A DNA stretch of 14,061 nt from an uncultured Caulobacteraceae bacterium (GTDB taxonomy: Bacteria; Pseudomonadota; Alphaproteobacteria; Caulobacterales; TH1-2): assembly GCA_937967425.1 (NCBI GenBank), contig CALBST010000401.1, positions 1 through 14,061 on the forward strand. The letters are read 5' to 3'. Below, one piece after another: positions 1 to 7,396 of the stretch. The notes beneath the pieces were generated by a model. It did not search any database, was not told the origin of the DNA, and saw nothing but the letters and a program-made list of their open reading frames with translations. Each line of letters opens with the position of its first letter. Positions within the stretch are counted from its first letter, which is position 1. A program made the position numbers and the translations under genes.

Positions 1-1359
1 GTCTCGCCCCTACCGAATGCGCGGGGCGACGCGGAGCTAGTCGCGGAGCAATTGCGGGAGCTCCACTTCGAAGTGGAATTCCATCCTAATCTGACGCGTA
101 CACAATTGGCGCAGGAAATCGAGGCATTTGGTGAAAGATTGCGGGCCGCGGGACCGCGCGCAGTTTCATTCTTCTATTATGCCGGCCACGCCGCGCAGGA
201 TCATCTGGGCGTCAACTATTTGATCCCAACGGACGCGACCGCCCGCACACCAGAGCAATTGCGCGCCGAGGCGACGCCGCTCCAGGCGGTGTTCGACGAC
301 ATGGAGGCGGCAAACAATCCGGTAAACGTGCTGGTGCTCGACGCTTGCCGCGATTGGTACGCGGAGGAGCGCCGGCGCAATGCGATCGCTGTGCGCGGCC
401 TACGCGACATGGGACGCCACGGCAATGTGTTCATCGGTTTGGCGACAACGCCGGGCAACACCACCGATGATGGCTATGGCGATAATAGCCCCTACACGAC
501 GCGGCTATTGGAGGCGTTGCGCACCAAGGCTGACCAGCCGCTTTCACTCGTGTTCGACGATATCGGCGCGTTGGTCTACGCTGACACGGACGCAAGTCTT
601 ACGCCGGAATTCTTGAACGGCTTGGTGCAGGCGCCGCGCTGGTGCCTCGTGGATGGGCCGAACTGTCGGACGCGGCAGACCCGCCCGAACGCTATCGTCA
701 TAACCAGCCCTTTTCTACGCAGCTTAGAGCGTGATCGCCTGCTCGCGTTTACCGAAAACAACATCACCTTCGTGGACACGCTGCTGTCGCGGCGCGATCT
801 GCTTGCGGCGAACGGCATCGACTCGCGGCTGCGGCTGAAGCACTTCCTCGCCTCGGTGCGTTACCGCGCCGGCGTGAGACGGCTCGAGTTTCTCCGCTTT
901 TCACCTTTCATTCTCCGCGCGGAACGCGACCGCTTCCCTACCGAAGAAATCGTACAGGAGTACGCCAACAATCCGGAGCGGGTGATGAACCGCATGTTCG
1001 CCGGACGCTACGGCAACGGCGACGAGGCTAGCGGCGATGGCTGGCGCTACCGCGATCGCGGCACGTTCTCGCTCGGCGGACGCAGAAATTACGCTGAAGC
1101 GTCAACCTGGATCGGCGTCGATCTCGTGGCTGATCCCGACTTGCTGAGCGATCCGGAGGTCGACCTTGCTGTCTCCGCCGCACAATGGAGCCGCAACAAC
1201 ATGAACGCACTGGCCGACGCCGATGACTCCGAGTCGATTAGGCGCCGCGTGCGCGGCATGGGGGATTACGACCAACTCGCGGCTGCGGCGTTGTATGCGA
1301 TCGATCCCACGGCGCCCGCGCCACCTCCAGATGCCATGGACGACGATACGCCGCCCTAG
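1..1359 (+). CDS. Caspase-like (peptidase C14) protein fused to a degenerate GH19 chitinase-like domain, 5' partial
   Basis: The frame is open from base 1. The first codons read PLPNARGDAELVAEQLREL, which is the interior of a caspase fold, so the true start lies upstream and the TTG at 52 is not a start. The caspase part (to about base 660) has the catalytic His in FYYAGHAAQ (His at 187-189) and the catalytic Cys in VLDACRD (Cys at 346-348), followed by the expected SPYT/LLEAL region. From about 715 to 1320 a second domain resembles bacterial GH19 chitinases/endolysins: GNGDEASGDGWRYRDRG near 1012-1062, then GRRNY and PDLLSDPEV. The helix that normally carries HESGGF reads YRAGVR (862-879), so the acid Glu is Arg (865-867), and the second Glu nine residues on is Leu (892-894). 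I infer an active-looking protease tethered to a non-hydrolytic wall- or glycan-binding module. The proline-rich acidic tail ends at a TAG shared with the convergent gene. The caspase call is firm, the GH19 call good, the biological role unknown. Confidence 0.85.
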   Translation, partial: VSPLPNARGDAELVAEQLRELHFEVEFHPNLTRTQLAQEIEAFGERLRAAGPRAVSFFYYAGHAAQDHLGVNYLIPTDATARTPEQLRAEATPLQAVFDDMEAANNPVNVLVLDACRDWYAEERRRNAIAVRGLRDMGRHGNVFIGLATTPGNTTDDGYGDNSPYTTRLLEALRTKADQPLSLVFDDIGALVYADTDASLTPEFLNGLVQAPRWCLVDGPNCRTRQTRPNAIVITSPFLRSLERDRLLAFTENNITFVDTLLSRRDLLAANGIDSRLRLKHFLASVRYRAGVRRLEFLRFSPFILRAERDRFPTEEIVQEYANNPERVMNRMFAGRYGNGDEASGDGWRYRDRGTFSLGGRRNYAEASTWIGVDLVADPDLLSDPEVDLAVSAAQWSRNNMNALADADDSESIRRRVRGMGDYDQLAAAALYAIDPTAPAPPPDAMDDDTPP

Positions 1360-2726
1360 ATCGCGAGAACGCGGCTTTCCCGCTGGGCAATAGCCGCAAA
1401 CAGAGAGGCTGCGATTCTCTCGTTGGCGCCATCGCGCGCGAGCGCAGCAAGCGTATCTATCGCGGCGAGCACGTCACCGAGCGGACGCGCCTCCGACGCC
1501 ACCGCGATCACGCCCGGCGCGGGGTCGGCCTCGCGCCACTCACCCGCGGCGATCAGCGCTTCGTGCAGCTTTTCGCCCGGGCGTAGGCCTGTGAACGTGA
1601 TGGGCACATCGATCTCTGGCCGGAAGCCCTCGAGCCGGACGACCTCGCGCGCGAGTTCGACCACCGGCAGTGCTTCGCCCATCTCGATCACCATGACGCA
1701 GCCGCGCGGCTCAGCCGCCAACCCCACGGCTGCTGCCTGAAGCAGAGCGTCGGCCGCCTGCGGAATAGTCATGAAATAGCGCGTCACCTCAGGATCGGTG
1801 ACCGTCAGCGGGCGGCCTTCGGCAAGCTGCGCCTCGAAGATCGGCGTTACTGAACCCGCCGAGCCAAGAACGTTGCCAAGCCGCACGGGGATAGCGCGCT
1901 GCCGACCTTCGCGATCCAGCGCCTGACAATAGATCTCGCCCAAACGCTTGGACGCGCCCATGACACCCGACGGATCGACAGCCTTGTCCGTCGACACGAA
2001 CATCAAATCGGCGCCAACGGCGCGCGCGGCTTCGGCGACGTTTTGGAGGCCGAGCACGTTGGTGAGGATGCCTTCGCTCGGGAAAGCCTCAACCATCGGC
2101 ACCTGCTTCAGCGCCGCCGCATGGAACACGAGTTCGGGCCGCTCAGTCGCAAACCAACGGCCCATGGAACGCGGGTCGCGAATGTCGGCGAGCGCTTGCT
2201 CGGCCTTGGGCAGTTCGAGTCCGATCTTGTACAGATTATGCTCGGAGCTATCGAGCAGCGTGAGCCGCGCTGGCGACAGCGTGGAAATCCGACGCGCAAG
2301 CTCACTGCCGATCGACCCGCCGCCGCCGGTGATCATCACCCGCTTGCCGGTGATGACACGGCGCAGCCGCTCCGCGTCCACCTCGCGCAGCGCGCGGCCG
2401 ATCAGATCATCGAGGCGCAGGCGGCGGAGCTTGCCGGCCGTGAGAATATAGGTCTTCAGCCCAACCTCGGCGGCGCTCGTGAGCACCGCGCGCTTTGCGG
2501 CGCCGTCCGCGGGCGGGTCCACCAGAATGACCGCGCCACCTTCGAGGCCGGCGAGGGCGAGCGCATCCCAAATCGGGGCGCGGCTCATCAGCGGCAGCGG
2601 CGTTTCGCCCGGCCCGATCAGCGCCGCGCCGCGCACGGCCAAGCCCGCAGGCGCCCAAGTGGCGCGCGCGTTCCAGGCCTCGCTGACGGCTGTGGCTGAC
2701 CCCAAAAGGACCGCGTCTCGGAGCAT
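1356..2726 (-). CDS. Nucleotide-sugar 4,6-dehydratase/epimerase, FlaA1/CapD family, lacking the membrane domain
   Basis: This is an extended short-chain dehydrogenase/reductase acting on UDP-sugars, probably UDP-N-acetyl-hexosamine, in surface polysaccharide synthesis. With the start at 2726 (456 aa), the NAD(P)-binding GGGGSIG is at residues 134-140. It is followed by FHAAALKQVPMVE, the STDK motif (245-248) and VMGASK, where Met256 and Lys260 form the Met-x3-Lys pair that replaces Tyr-x3-Lys in this family. The C-terminal GLRPGEKLHE is also typical. Full CapD/WbpM proteins have about four N-terminal helices; here the protein begins inside the degenerate nucleotide-binding region that normally follows them, and no hydrophobic span is present. 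ATG 2726 is preferred because GTGAGGGG directly precedes it. A GTG at 2777 would add 17 codons with AT-richer usage and no ribosome binding site. It lies 111-162 bp downstream of the monophosphatase on the same strand and may be cotranscribed with it. The stop overlaps the caspase gene stop. Confidence 0.9.
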   Translation of the reverse strand: MLRDAVLLGSATAVSEAWNARATWAPAGLAVRGAALIGPGETPLPLMSRAPIWDALALAGLEGGAVILVDPPADGAAKRAVLTSAAEVGLKTYILTAGKLRRLRLDDLIGRALREVDAERLRRVITGKRVMITGGGGSIGSELARRISTLSPARLTLLDSSEHNLYKIGLELPKAEQALADIRDPRSMGRWFATERPELVFHAAALKQVPMVEAFPSEGILTNVLGLQNVAEAARAVGADLMFVSTDKAVDPSGVMGASKRLGEIYCQALDREGRQRAIPVRLGNVLGSAGSVTPIFEAQLAEGRPLTVTDPEVTRYFMTIPQAADALLQAAAVGLAAEPRGCVMVIEMGEALPVVELAREVVRLEGFRPEIDVPITFTGLRPGEKLHEALIAAGEWREADPAPGVIAVASEARPLGDVLAAIDTLAALARDGANERIAASLFAAIAQRESRVLAI

Positions 2727-2888
2727 CCCCTCACCCGATGAATTGGCCGCTACACTCTTGGGGCCATCTGCTGTCACTGTCTACGGGGCAACCGATGTTC
2801 CCCCATAACAACTTGCTGATGCTAACGAGCGTGGGGGCCTTATCCGTCGTTTGTGACGCTTCAATTACGAAAGTGAGAGGTGCGCGTA
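2727..2888. other. Spacer between the monophosphatase and dehydratase genes
   Basis: The stretch is AT-richer than its surroundings. On the minus strand a weak TTGAAG-N16-TAAGGC could be a promoter, and a GGAAC near 2800 lacks a CGTT at the right distance. I see no terminator-like hairpin with a T tract after the monophosphatase stop, which fits cotranscription of the two genes. No small gene is convincing. Confidence 0.3.
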
Positions 2889-3641
2889 TCAGTCCGGCAA
2901 CGGCGCGACACCGTTGGACGCCGCGACTTCGAGGGGACGATCGAGCACCGCGCCCTCGATGCGCACGCGGCCGCCAGCCGCTTCGACAAGCGCGCAGCCC
3001 GCAGCAACATCCCAAATCATCGAGCCAGATTCGCGATAGGCCTCGGCCCGGCCAGCCGCGACATAAGCGAGCGCGGTCGCGGCGGAGCCGATCATGCGCA
3101 CCTTCTGCCAGGTGCGGAGACGCTGCTCGAAAGCCGTCATGGATTCATCGCTCGCACGCGACGGGACACCTGTCTGCAAGATGCCCTTTGCCGGGTTCTC
3201 AATCGCTGAGACGCGCATTGGTTCGCCATTGAGCCAGGCGCCGTGTCCGATGACGCCCGTAAAGCGCTCGCGCATCACAAAGCAATCGACCACGCCGAGG
3301 ACCGGCCGGCCCTGGTCGAGCAGTGCGATGGAGACAGCACAGTGCGGGTAGCCACGCAGATAGTTTACGCTGCCGTCGAGCGGGTCGACCGCCCACACAA
3401 AGCGATCGCCGCGCTGAAGGGCGCGCGCCCAGCCAGCTTCCTCTGAGATGATCGGAAATTCGCTTTCGCGCGCGATCGCCGTGAGCACGATCTCTTCGGC
3501 GTGCTTGTCGGCGCCGATCTTCACCTCCCGGCCCTGCTCGGCCTCGATCACGCCCCACTGGACGCGGTTCGCAAGCAAAGCTTCGCCGGCGGCGGCTGCG
3601 GCCGCGTCGGCAAGCTTCAACAAGTCTCTGAGATCGCTCAC
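2889..3641 (-). CDS. Inositol monophosphatase family protein
   Basis: This is a Mg2+-dependent, Li+-sensitive-type phosphatase of the IMPase/FBPase superfamily, 250 aa and the usual length. It shows the metal-binding set: SEEAGW (Glu67/Glu68), WAVDPLDGSVNY (Asp86, Asp89) and WDVAAG (Asp211), followed by EAAGGRV. The substrate cannot be read from sequence; members hydrolyse inositol-1-phosphate, histidinol phosphate, 3'-phosphoadenosine 5'-phosphate or other sugar phosphates. Sitting just upstream of a nucleotide-sugar dehydratase, a sugar-phosphate role is possible (inference). The start is GTG at 3641, preceded by AGGGAG two bases away. The frame is open about 50 bases further upstream, but a TAA at 3693-3695 limits it and no other start codon appears. 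It is divergent from the gene at 3718 across a 76-bp gap. Confidence 0.9.
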   Translation of the reverse strand: MSDLRDLLKLADAAAAAAGEALLANRVQWGVIEAEQGREVKIGADKHAEEIVLTAIARESEFPIISEEAGWARALQRGDRFVWAVDPLDGSVNYLRGYPHCAVSIALLDQGRPVLGVVDCFVMRERFTGVIGHGAWLNGEPMRVSAIENPAKGILQTGVPSRASDESMTAFEQRLRTWQKVRMIGSAATALAYVAAGRAEAYRESGSMIWDVAAGCALVEAAGGRVRIEGAVLDRPLEVAASNGVAPLPD

Positions 3642-3674
3642 GGCTCCCTGATAGCCCGCGCTTGGCTCTTGGAG

Positions 3675-3693
3675 AAGCGCGTCATACGCGCTT
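3675..3693. promoter_or_regulatory. Perfect inverted repeat in a divergent promoter gap (candidate operator)
   Basis: AAGCGCGT (3675-3682), a 3-base spacer CAT, and ACGCGCTT (3686-3693) form a perfect 8-bp dyad. It lies in the 76-bp gap between two divergent start codons (3641 minus, 3718 plus). A compact dyad in that place is typical of a dimeric repressor site, but it has no T tract and could also be a 5' leader hairpin. No regulator gene is adjacent. Confidence 0.4.
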
Positions 3694-3717
3694 TAACTAC
3701 CGGCGGGAGCGGGCTCT

Positions 3718-5094
3718 ATGGATGGAGGGCAGACCAAGCCCAACGCCGAACGCGCTGCGGCCAAAGCGCCGCAGGGCCTAAGCGCGTCCTCGTTGGACAA
3801 GAAACTCGGCCTGCGCAGACGCGCCCGCGAGGATGCGGCGCGGAACCTCCCCCGGCATGACGCGGATGACCTCTCAGACGCCGAAAAAGCGGTCATTGAG
3901 GCTGTCGCGGCGGAGCGGGCGCGGATCGATCAGGCGCGGACGAACGCCAAGGCTGACGCTGAACGGCGGCTTCGCACCTTGGCGCCGACGCCGCAAGACT
4001 TTGCCGGACCAGCGCTCGACGCGCGCCTAGCGCTGCGGCAGACCTCCGGCCGTTTGGCGCACGATTGGGACGAAGCGTCGAAGCGCGCCGCCGAGGCGCG
4101 CGAAGAGCTGGACGCGTTCAAGCGCAAGCATGAGCTGCGGCGCGGGGCGATCTATCCGAAATCAACGTTGCTTCAGTCTGGGCTGCTGTTCAGCGCCGCT
4201 GTATTCGAAGCGCTGTTCAGCGCTGCGCTCTTCGCGGAGGACGACGAGCGCGGGCTGCTCGGCGGCGCCATCACGGCCATCGGCCTCTCAGGCGCCAACG
4301 TCACGCTCGGATTTCTCGCGGGCTTTCTCGGCCTCCGCTACCTGCAGCATCGCCAATTCCCGATGCGGGCAATGGGCGCGGCCGCGTTCGCATTCATCGG
4401 CGCGCTGGCGTTGATGTTGAATCTGTTCGCCGCGGACTGGCGCGACCAAATGGCGGCGCTCAGCGGGCGGCAGCTGGACATGGGCTCCGACGCCAGCTTC
4501 CATTTGTGGTCGCTGCTTGCACTCGATTCACCGCAGGCCATCATTCTGCTGATGCTCGGCGCCGGCGTATGGGTGTTCGCCGCGCTCAAAGGCTATTCCG
4601 GCTTCGATGACCCCTACCCCGACTTTGGCAAAATGGATCGCACCGCAAAGGCGGCGACCGAGGCGCTATCTGATTTCCGCGCCGATGCACGGCTTGAGCT
4701 TGAGGCGCCGATAAACGCGGCCAAAGCGGCGCTTTCGGCGCGCCTCGAGAAAATGCGGGCCGAGTTTGAAGCCATGAATAAGGCCTTCGACGCCGCCGCA
4801 GTGAAGATGGAGGCGCTCGACGCCAAAGCGCGCGCGCTCGATGAGGCCGCCGCCGGAGCGGTTCACCTCTATCGGCAAGAGAACGCCGCCGCGCGTACCT
4901 CGCCGGCGCCAGCCTACTTCAACTCACCTCCGCCCGCGGCAGGCCCGGCGCTCGACGCGCTGGCTGATGCGGCAGCTATGATCGATGACGCGCGCGCGCG
5001 CCTCGCCGAAGCGCAGGCTCAGTCAGCGCGCTCACTGGAGGAATTGCTGGCCGAGCTCGATGAGGCCACCAACCGCCATGGCGGCGGCGCGTGA
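3718..5094 (+). CDS. Four-helix membrane protein with flanking coiled coils, unknown function
   Basis: 458 aa. I do not recognise a named family. The layout is symmetrical: an Ala/Glu/Arg-rich coiled-coil N-terminal part (about residues 51-140), four hydrophobic helices (about 150-172, 179-206, 216-238 and 268-291), then a second coiled coil (about 305-385), a Pro-rich linker (395-410) and a short C-terminal coiled coil (412-450). Right after helix 4 is GFDDPYPDFGKMDR, a motif unusual enough to suggest a conserved juxtamembrane element. There is no signal peptide, so both ends probably face the cytoplasm. GGGAG at 3705-3709, eight bases before the ATG, supports the start. The stop overlaps the GTG of the next gene (GTGA), so the two products are translationally coupled and probably form a complex. 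Loose analogies are ion-channel-plus-coiled-coil proteins such as ZorA/MotA, but no motif proves this. Confidence 0.85.
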   Translation: MDGGQTKPNAERAAAKAPQGLSASSLDKKLGLRRRAREDAARNLPRHDADDLSDAEKAVIEAVAAERARIDQARTNAKADAERRLRTLAPTPQDFAGPALDARLALRQTSGRLAHDWDEASKRAAEAREELDAFKRKHELRRGAIYPKSTLLQSGLLFSAAVFEALFSAALFAEDDERGLLGGAITAIGLSGANVTLGFLAGFLGLRYLQHRQFPMRAMGAAAFAFIGALALMLNLFAADWRDQMAALSGRQLDMGSDASFHLWSLLALDSPQAIILLMLGAGVWVFAALKGYSGFDDPYPDFGKMDRTAKAATEALSDFRADARLELEAPINAAKAALSARLEKMRAEFEAMNKAFDAAAVKMEALDAKARALDEAAAGAVHLYRQENAAARTSPAPAYFNSPPPAAGPALDALADAAAMIDDARARLAEAQAQSARSLEELLAELDEATNRHGGGA

Positions 5095-5882
5095 GCCGGC
5101 GGCGCGGCGCGAGTGGCCGCAATGCGCTGGGCATTGTGCTGATCGTGTTGGCGCTCATTGTCTTAGGCGGCTTGGCCAGCGCTGCGCTCCTGCTGCGGCC
5201 GCCCCCGACCGACGCCGAAACACTTTGCCGAACTGACGCGCCGCTCAGCGCACACACGATCGTGCTTGTAGATTCGACAGATCGCCTAGAAGCGCGCCAT
5301 CGCCGCAAGCTGCGCGCAGTCCTCGCTCAAGAACGTGCGCGGCTCGGCCAGTTCGACCGCCTCACCATCATGCGCATCAATGCGCGCAGGCCTCAGGAAC
5401 CAGCGATTCTGTTTTCACGCTGCCTTCCGCGCCCGCCCGAACAGACCAACCCGCTGTTCGAGAACGCCCGCATGCTCCAGGCGGCGTGGGACGAGGATTT
5501 CGCCGGGGCCCTGGAGAGCGCGTTGCGCAGCGCCAGCTCAGGCGGGCCGCAGCGTGCTTCACCCATTGTCGCGGCGTTGCGCGCCGTCGCGGCAGATCCA
5601 GACTTTGGCGCAGAGATTCCCAGGCGGCGGCTGGTGCTCATCTCCGATCTGCTCGAACACAATCCACAGGGCTTCTCACTTTATGTTTCGGGCGCGAATT
5701 ATGCAGCGTGGCGCAGTGGAGCCCCGAACGGCCCCCCCGACTTCGCCAGGGTAGATTTGCGTGTAGTTCCAATAGATCGGCCCGATAGCGCCGAGCGACA
5801 GGCCGCCGCCATGGAGCACTTTTGGCCCGCCTTCTTTGATGCAGCTGATGTCCAATCTGTAAGCATCGACCCAGCGCCCTGA
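5091..5882 (+). CDS. Membrane-anchored VWA-like protein, unknown function
   Basis: 263 aa, GTG start overlapping the previous stop by four bases. A basic N terminus (SRRRGASGR) precedes one hydrophobic helix (about residues 11-35), so the rest should lie outside the cytoplasm. The remainder looks like a von Willebrand A-type Rossmann fold. TIVLVDSTDRL (57-66) stands where VWA domains carry the first metal-site strand (DxSxS), here reduced to DSTD, and RRLVLISDLLEH (179-190) resembles the later strand with its Asp. SPIVAALRAVA (157-167) fits the helix between them. Cys46 and Cys111 could form a disulfide. Coupling to the four-helix coiled-coil protein implies a shared complex across the inner membrane. 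The VWA assignment is moderate; the function is unknown. Confidence 0.8.
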   Translation: MSRRRGASGRNALGIVLIVLALIVLGGLASAALLLRPPPTDAETLCRTDAPLSAHTIVLVDSTDRLEARHRRKLRAVLAQERARLGQFDRLTIMRINARRPQEPAILFSRCLPRPPEQTNPLFENARMLQAAWDEDFAGALESALRSASSGGPQRASPIVAALRAVAADPDFGAEIPRRRLVLISDLLEHNPQGFSLYVSGANYAAWRSGAPNGPPDFARVDLRVVPIDRPDSAERQAAAMEHFWPAFFDAADVQSVSIDPAP

Positions 5883-5940
5883 CTTCCCCACCCGCCGACT
5901 CACTTTAGTTTGTGTCAGGTCGGTTTCGCCGGAGGGGCGC

Positions 5941-6288
5941 GTGAATACGTTCAATTGGCAAGGCGGCAGCGGCCGCTGGTTTGAGTTTGAAGTCGCCCGC
6001 GCGCAGCGTGACTGGGAGCCTGTCGGCGGCGTCTATATGTTCGTCAAACCACATGATCAGCCGTCGCAAGATTGGGGCGGGCCGATCTGTTTGTTCGCGG
6101 CGCAGACCGCCGATTTCTCAAGCTCGCTCAACCGTCACGACATGTGGCAAGCGGCGGAAAATCTCGGTGCGCGCGAGATTCACCTTCTGACGATCAAGGA
6201 AGCGCAGACCCGAGAGCGTGTGCTGAAGGACATCCTCGAAGCACAAGCGCCGATCCTCAACCGCAACATGCTGCGGCGGGTCGCGTAA
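5941..6288 (+). CDS. Small degenerate GIY-YIG-like domain protein
   Basis: 115 aa, GTG start with GGAGGGG at 5931-5937 three bases before it. The pattern follows small GIY-YIG domains: GGVYMFVK (residues 29-36) for the GIY strand, CLFAAQT (50-56) in place of YIGQT, LNRHDMWQAAENLGA (63-77) for the helix region, and a closing APILN (103-107). Catalytic positions look lost. YIG is FAA, the Arg expected before the HxxW helix is Ser, and the late Glu before PxLN falls on Leu. I infer a binding-only or inactive relative of this nuclease fold. It stands alone 58 bp after the VWA-like gene and ends just before a strong terminator, so it may be the last gene of that transcript or have its own promoter in the 5883-5940 gap. 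Confidence 0.75.
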   Translation: MNTFNWQGGSGRWFEFEVARAQRDWEPVGGVYMFVKPHDQPSQDWGGPICLFAAQTADFSSSLNRHDMWQAAENLGAREIHLLTIKEAQTRERVLKDILEAQAPILNRNMLRRVA

Positions 6289-6314
6289 GCAAGGTTCGCA
6301 CAACGCATCTCACG

Positions 6315-6342
6315 ATCCCTCCGCGCAAGCGGAGGGATTTTT
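6315..6342 (+). terminator. Intrinsic terminator after the GIY-YIG-like gene
   Basis: A perfect 10-bp stem, ATCCCTCCGC (6315-6324) with GCGGAGGGAT (6329-6338), closes a GCAA tetraloop and runs into TTTT. It is oriented for plus-strand transcripts. The stop of the convergent phosphodiesterase gene (6341-6343) lies at the end of the T tract. Read from the minus strand, the hairpin has no T tract. Confidence 0.9.
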
Positions 6343-7396
6343 AGTTGCGCGCCGCTACCGCCGCCGCAGGATCATCGCTGAACACGCCATCGACACCGGC
6401 CGCATAGAACGCGCGCAGCTCTGCATCGAGATTGCCATGTTGGCGCAGATGGTCCGCCGCGTTCGCATCGCCCGCGCGCAGTGACGCCGGCAGGAAGAAA
6501 TTCTCCGGCCTGAACGTCCACGGGTGCACCACCAAGTTTGCGGCGTGGGCGCGGGCGACAAGATCGGTCGGACCGCCGAGATTGTTGTTGGGGTCGCGCG
6601 GAATGATCAGCTGTTTTTCCACGCCAATGCCGCGGGCGTACTCCGCAATACGCAACAGGCCATCACCAGCGAGCATCGACGCATAGGTTGTGTCGCGCTG
6701 ATCCCACGGCCCCCCGTCGGCGGAGACAAGCTGCACGCACCGCCAGCGGATCGAGGACATCTGCGCCAAGGTGCGGATGGCGCCGACCTCGAAGCATTGT
6801 ACATACATGATGTCCGCAGCGCTCTGGCCGCCCGCTTCGTTCACCGCGGCGATAAGCGCCGGCGCCGGATCGACGCCCTGCTCACGTAGAAATGTCGGGT
6901 GCTTCAGTTCGGGGTAGATGCCGCGTCCATGCTGCTGCGCTAGCGCCAATGCCTCGGCGAAGGTCGGTATCGCTTCTTGGTCGTTGTAGTTCGCATTGCT
7001 AGGCCGGAGCTGCGGAATCCGCTCGCGGCAACGCAACGTTTTCAGCTCGGCGAGGGTGAAATCCTCAACCCACCAGCCAAGCGCCTCGACGCCATCGACC
7101 GTCTTTGCCTTACGGCGTTCAGCAAACTCCGGATGATCGGCAACGTTCGTGGTTTGCGAGATTTCGTTTTCGTGGCGGCAAACGAGGACGTGATCCTTCG
7201 TCATCACCAGATCGGGTTCGATGAAATCCGCGCCCTGCTCGATCGCGAGCTGATAGGCGCCAAGCGTGTGCTCGGGCCGATAGGCGCTGGCGCCACGGTG
7301 GGCGATAACGATCGGACGGCGCGCCGCGGACGTTTCACTCATACTTGCACATCCCGCCAGCGCCGCCGCACCCAGTAGAACGTCGCGACGATTCAT
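6341..7396 (-). CDS. glpQ: Glycerophosphodiester phosphodiesterase, lipoprotein (GlpQ-like)
   Basis: 351 aa from ATG 7396. Hydrolyses glycerophosphodiesters to glycerol-3-phosphate and an alcohol; GlpQ-type enzymes work in the periplasm. The TIM-barrel GDPD signature is intact: AHRGASAYRPEHT (catalytic His33, Arg34), FIEPDLVMTKD (metal ligands Glu60 and Asp62), RHE (His75) and YPELKHP (Glu163, Lys165). The N terminus MNRRDVLLGAAALAGCASM has a twin Arg, a hydrophobic stretch and an LAGC lipobox (Cys16), so it is an exported lipoprotein and may use the Tat route. The start is fixed by an ATGA overlap with the upstream stop (7396-7393); an earlier in-frame codon at 7432 lies inside that gene and precedes the signal peptide. 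It is the last gene of a four-gene coupled operon. Confidence 0.92.
   Translation of the reverse strand: MNRRDVLLGAAALAGCASMSETSAARRPIVIAHRGASAYRPEHTLGAYQLAIEQGADFIEPDLVMTKDHVLVCRHENEISQTTNVADHPEFAERRKAKTVDGVEALGWWVEDFTLAELKTLRCRERIPQLRPSNANYNDQEAIPTFAEALALAQQHGRGIYPELKHPTFLREQGVDPAPALIAAVNEAGGQSAADIMYVQCFEVGAIRTLAQMSSIRWRCVQLVSADGGPWDQRDTTYASMLAGDGLLRIAEYARGIGVEKQLIIPRDPNNNLGGPTDLVARAHAANLVVHPWTFRPENFFLPASLRAGDANAADHLRQHGNLDAELRAFYAAGVDGVFSDDPAAAVAARN

Noticed and set aside
2043..2699. Long plus-strand open frame of over 200 codons opposite the dehydratase
   Set aside because: It lies antisense to a gene with complete family motifs, its translation is Arg/Ala-rich without domains, and it has the look of a GC-rich shadow frame.
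2780..2810. GGAAC on the minus strand upstream of the dehydratase as an EcfG promoter
   Set aside because: At 16 bases downstream the sequence is ACAG rather than CGTT, so only half of the consensus is present.
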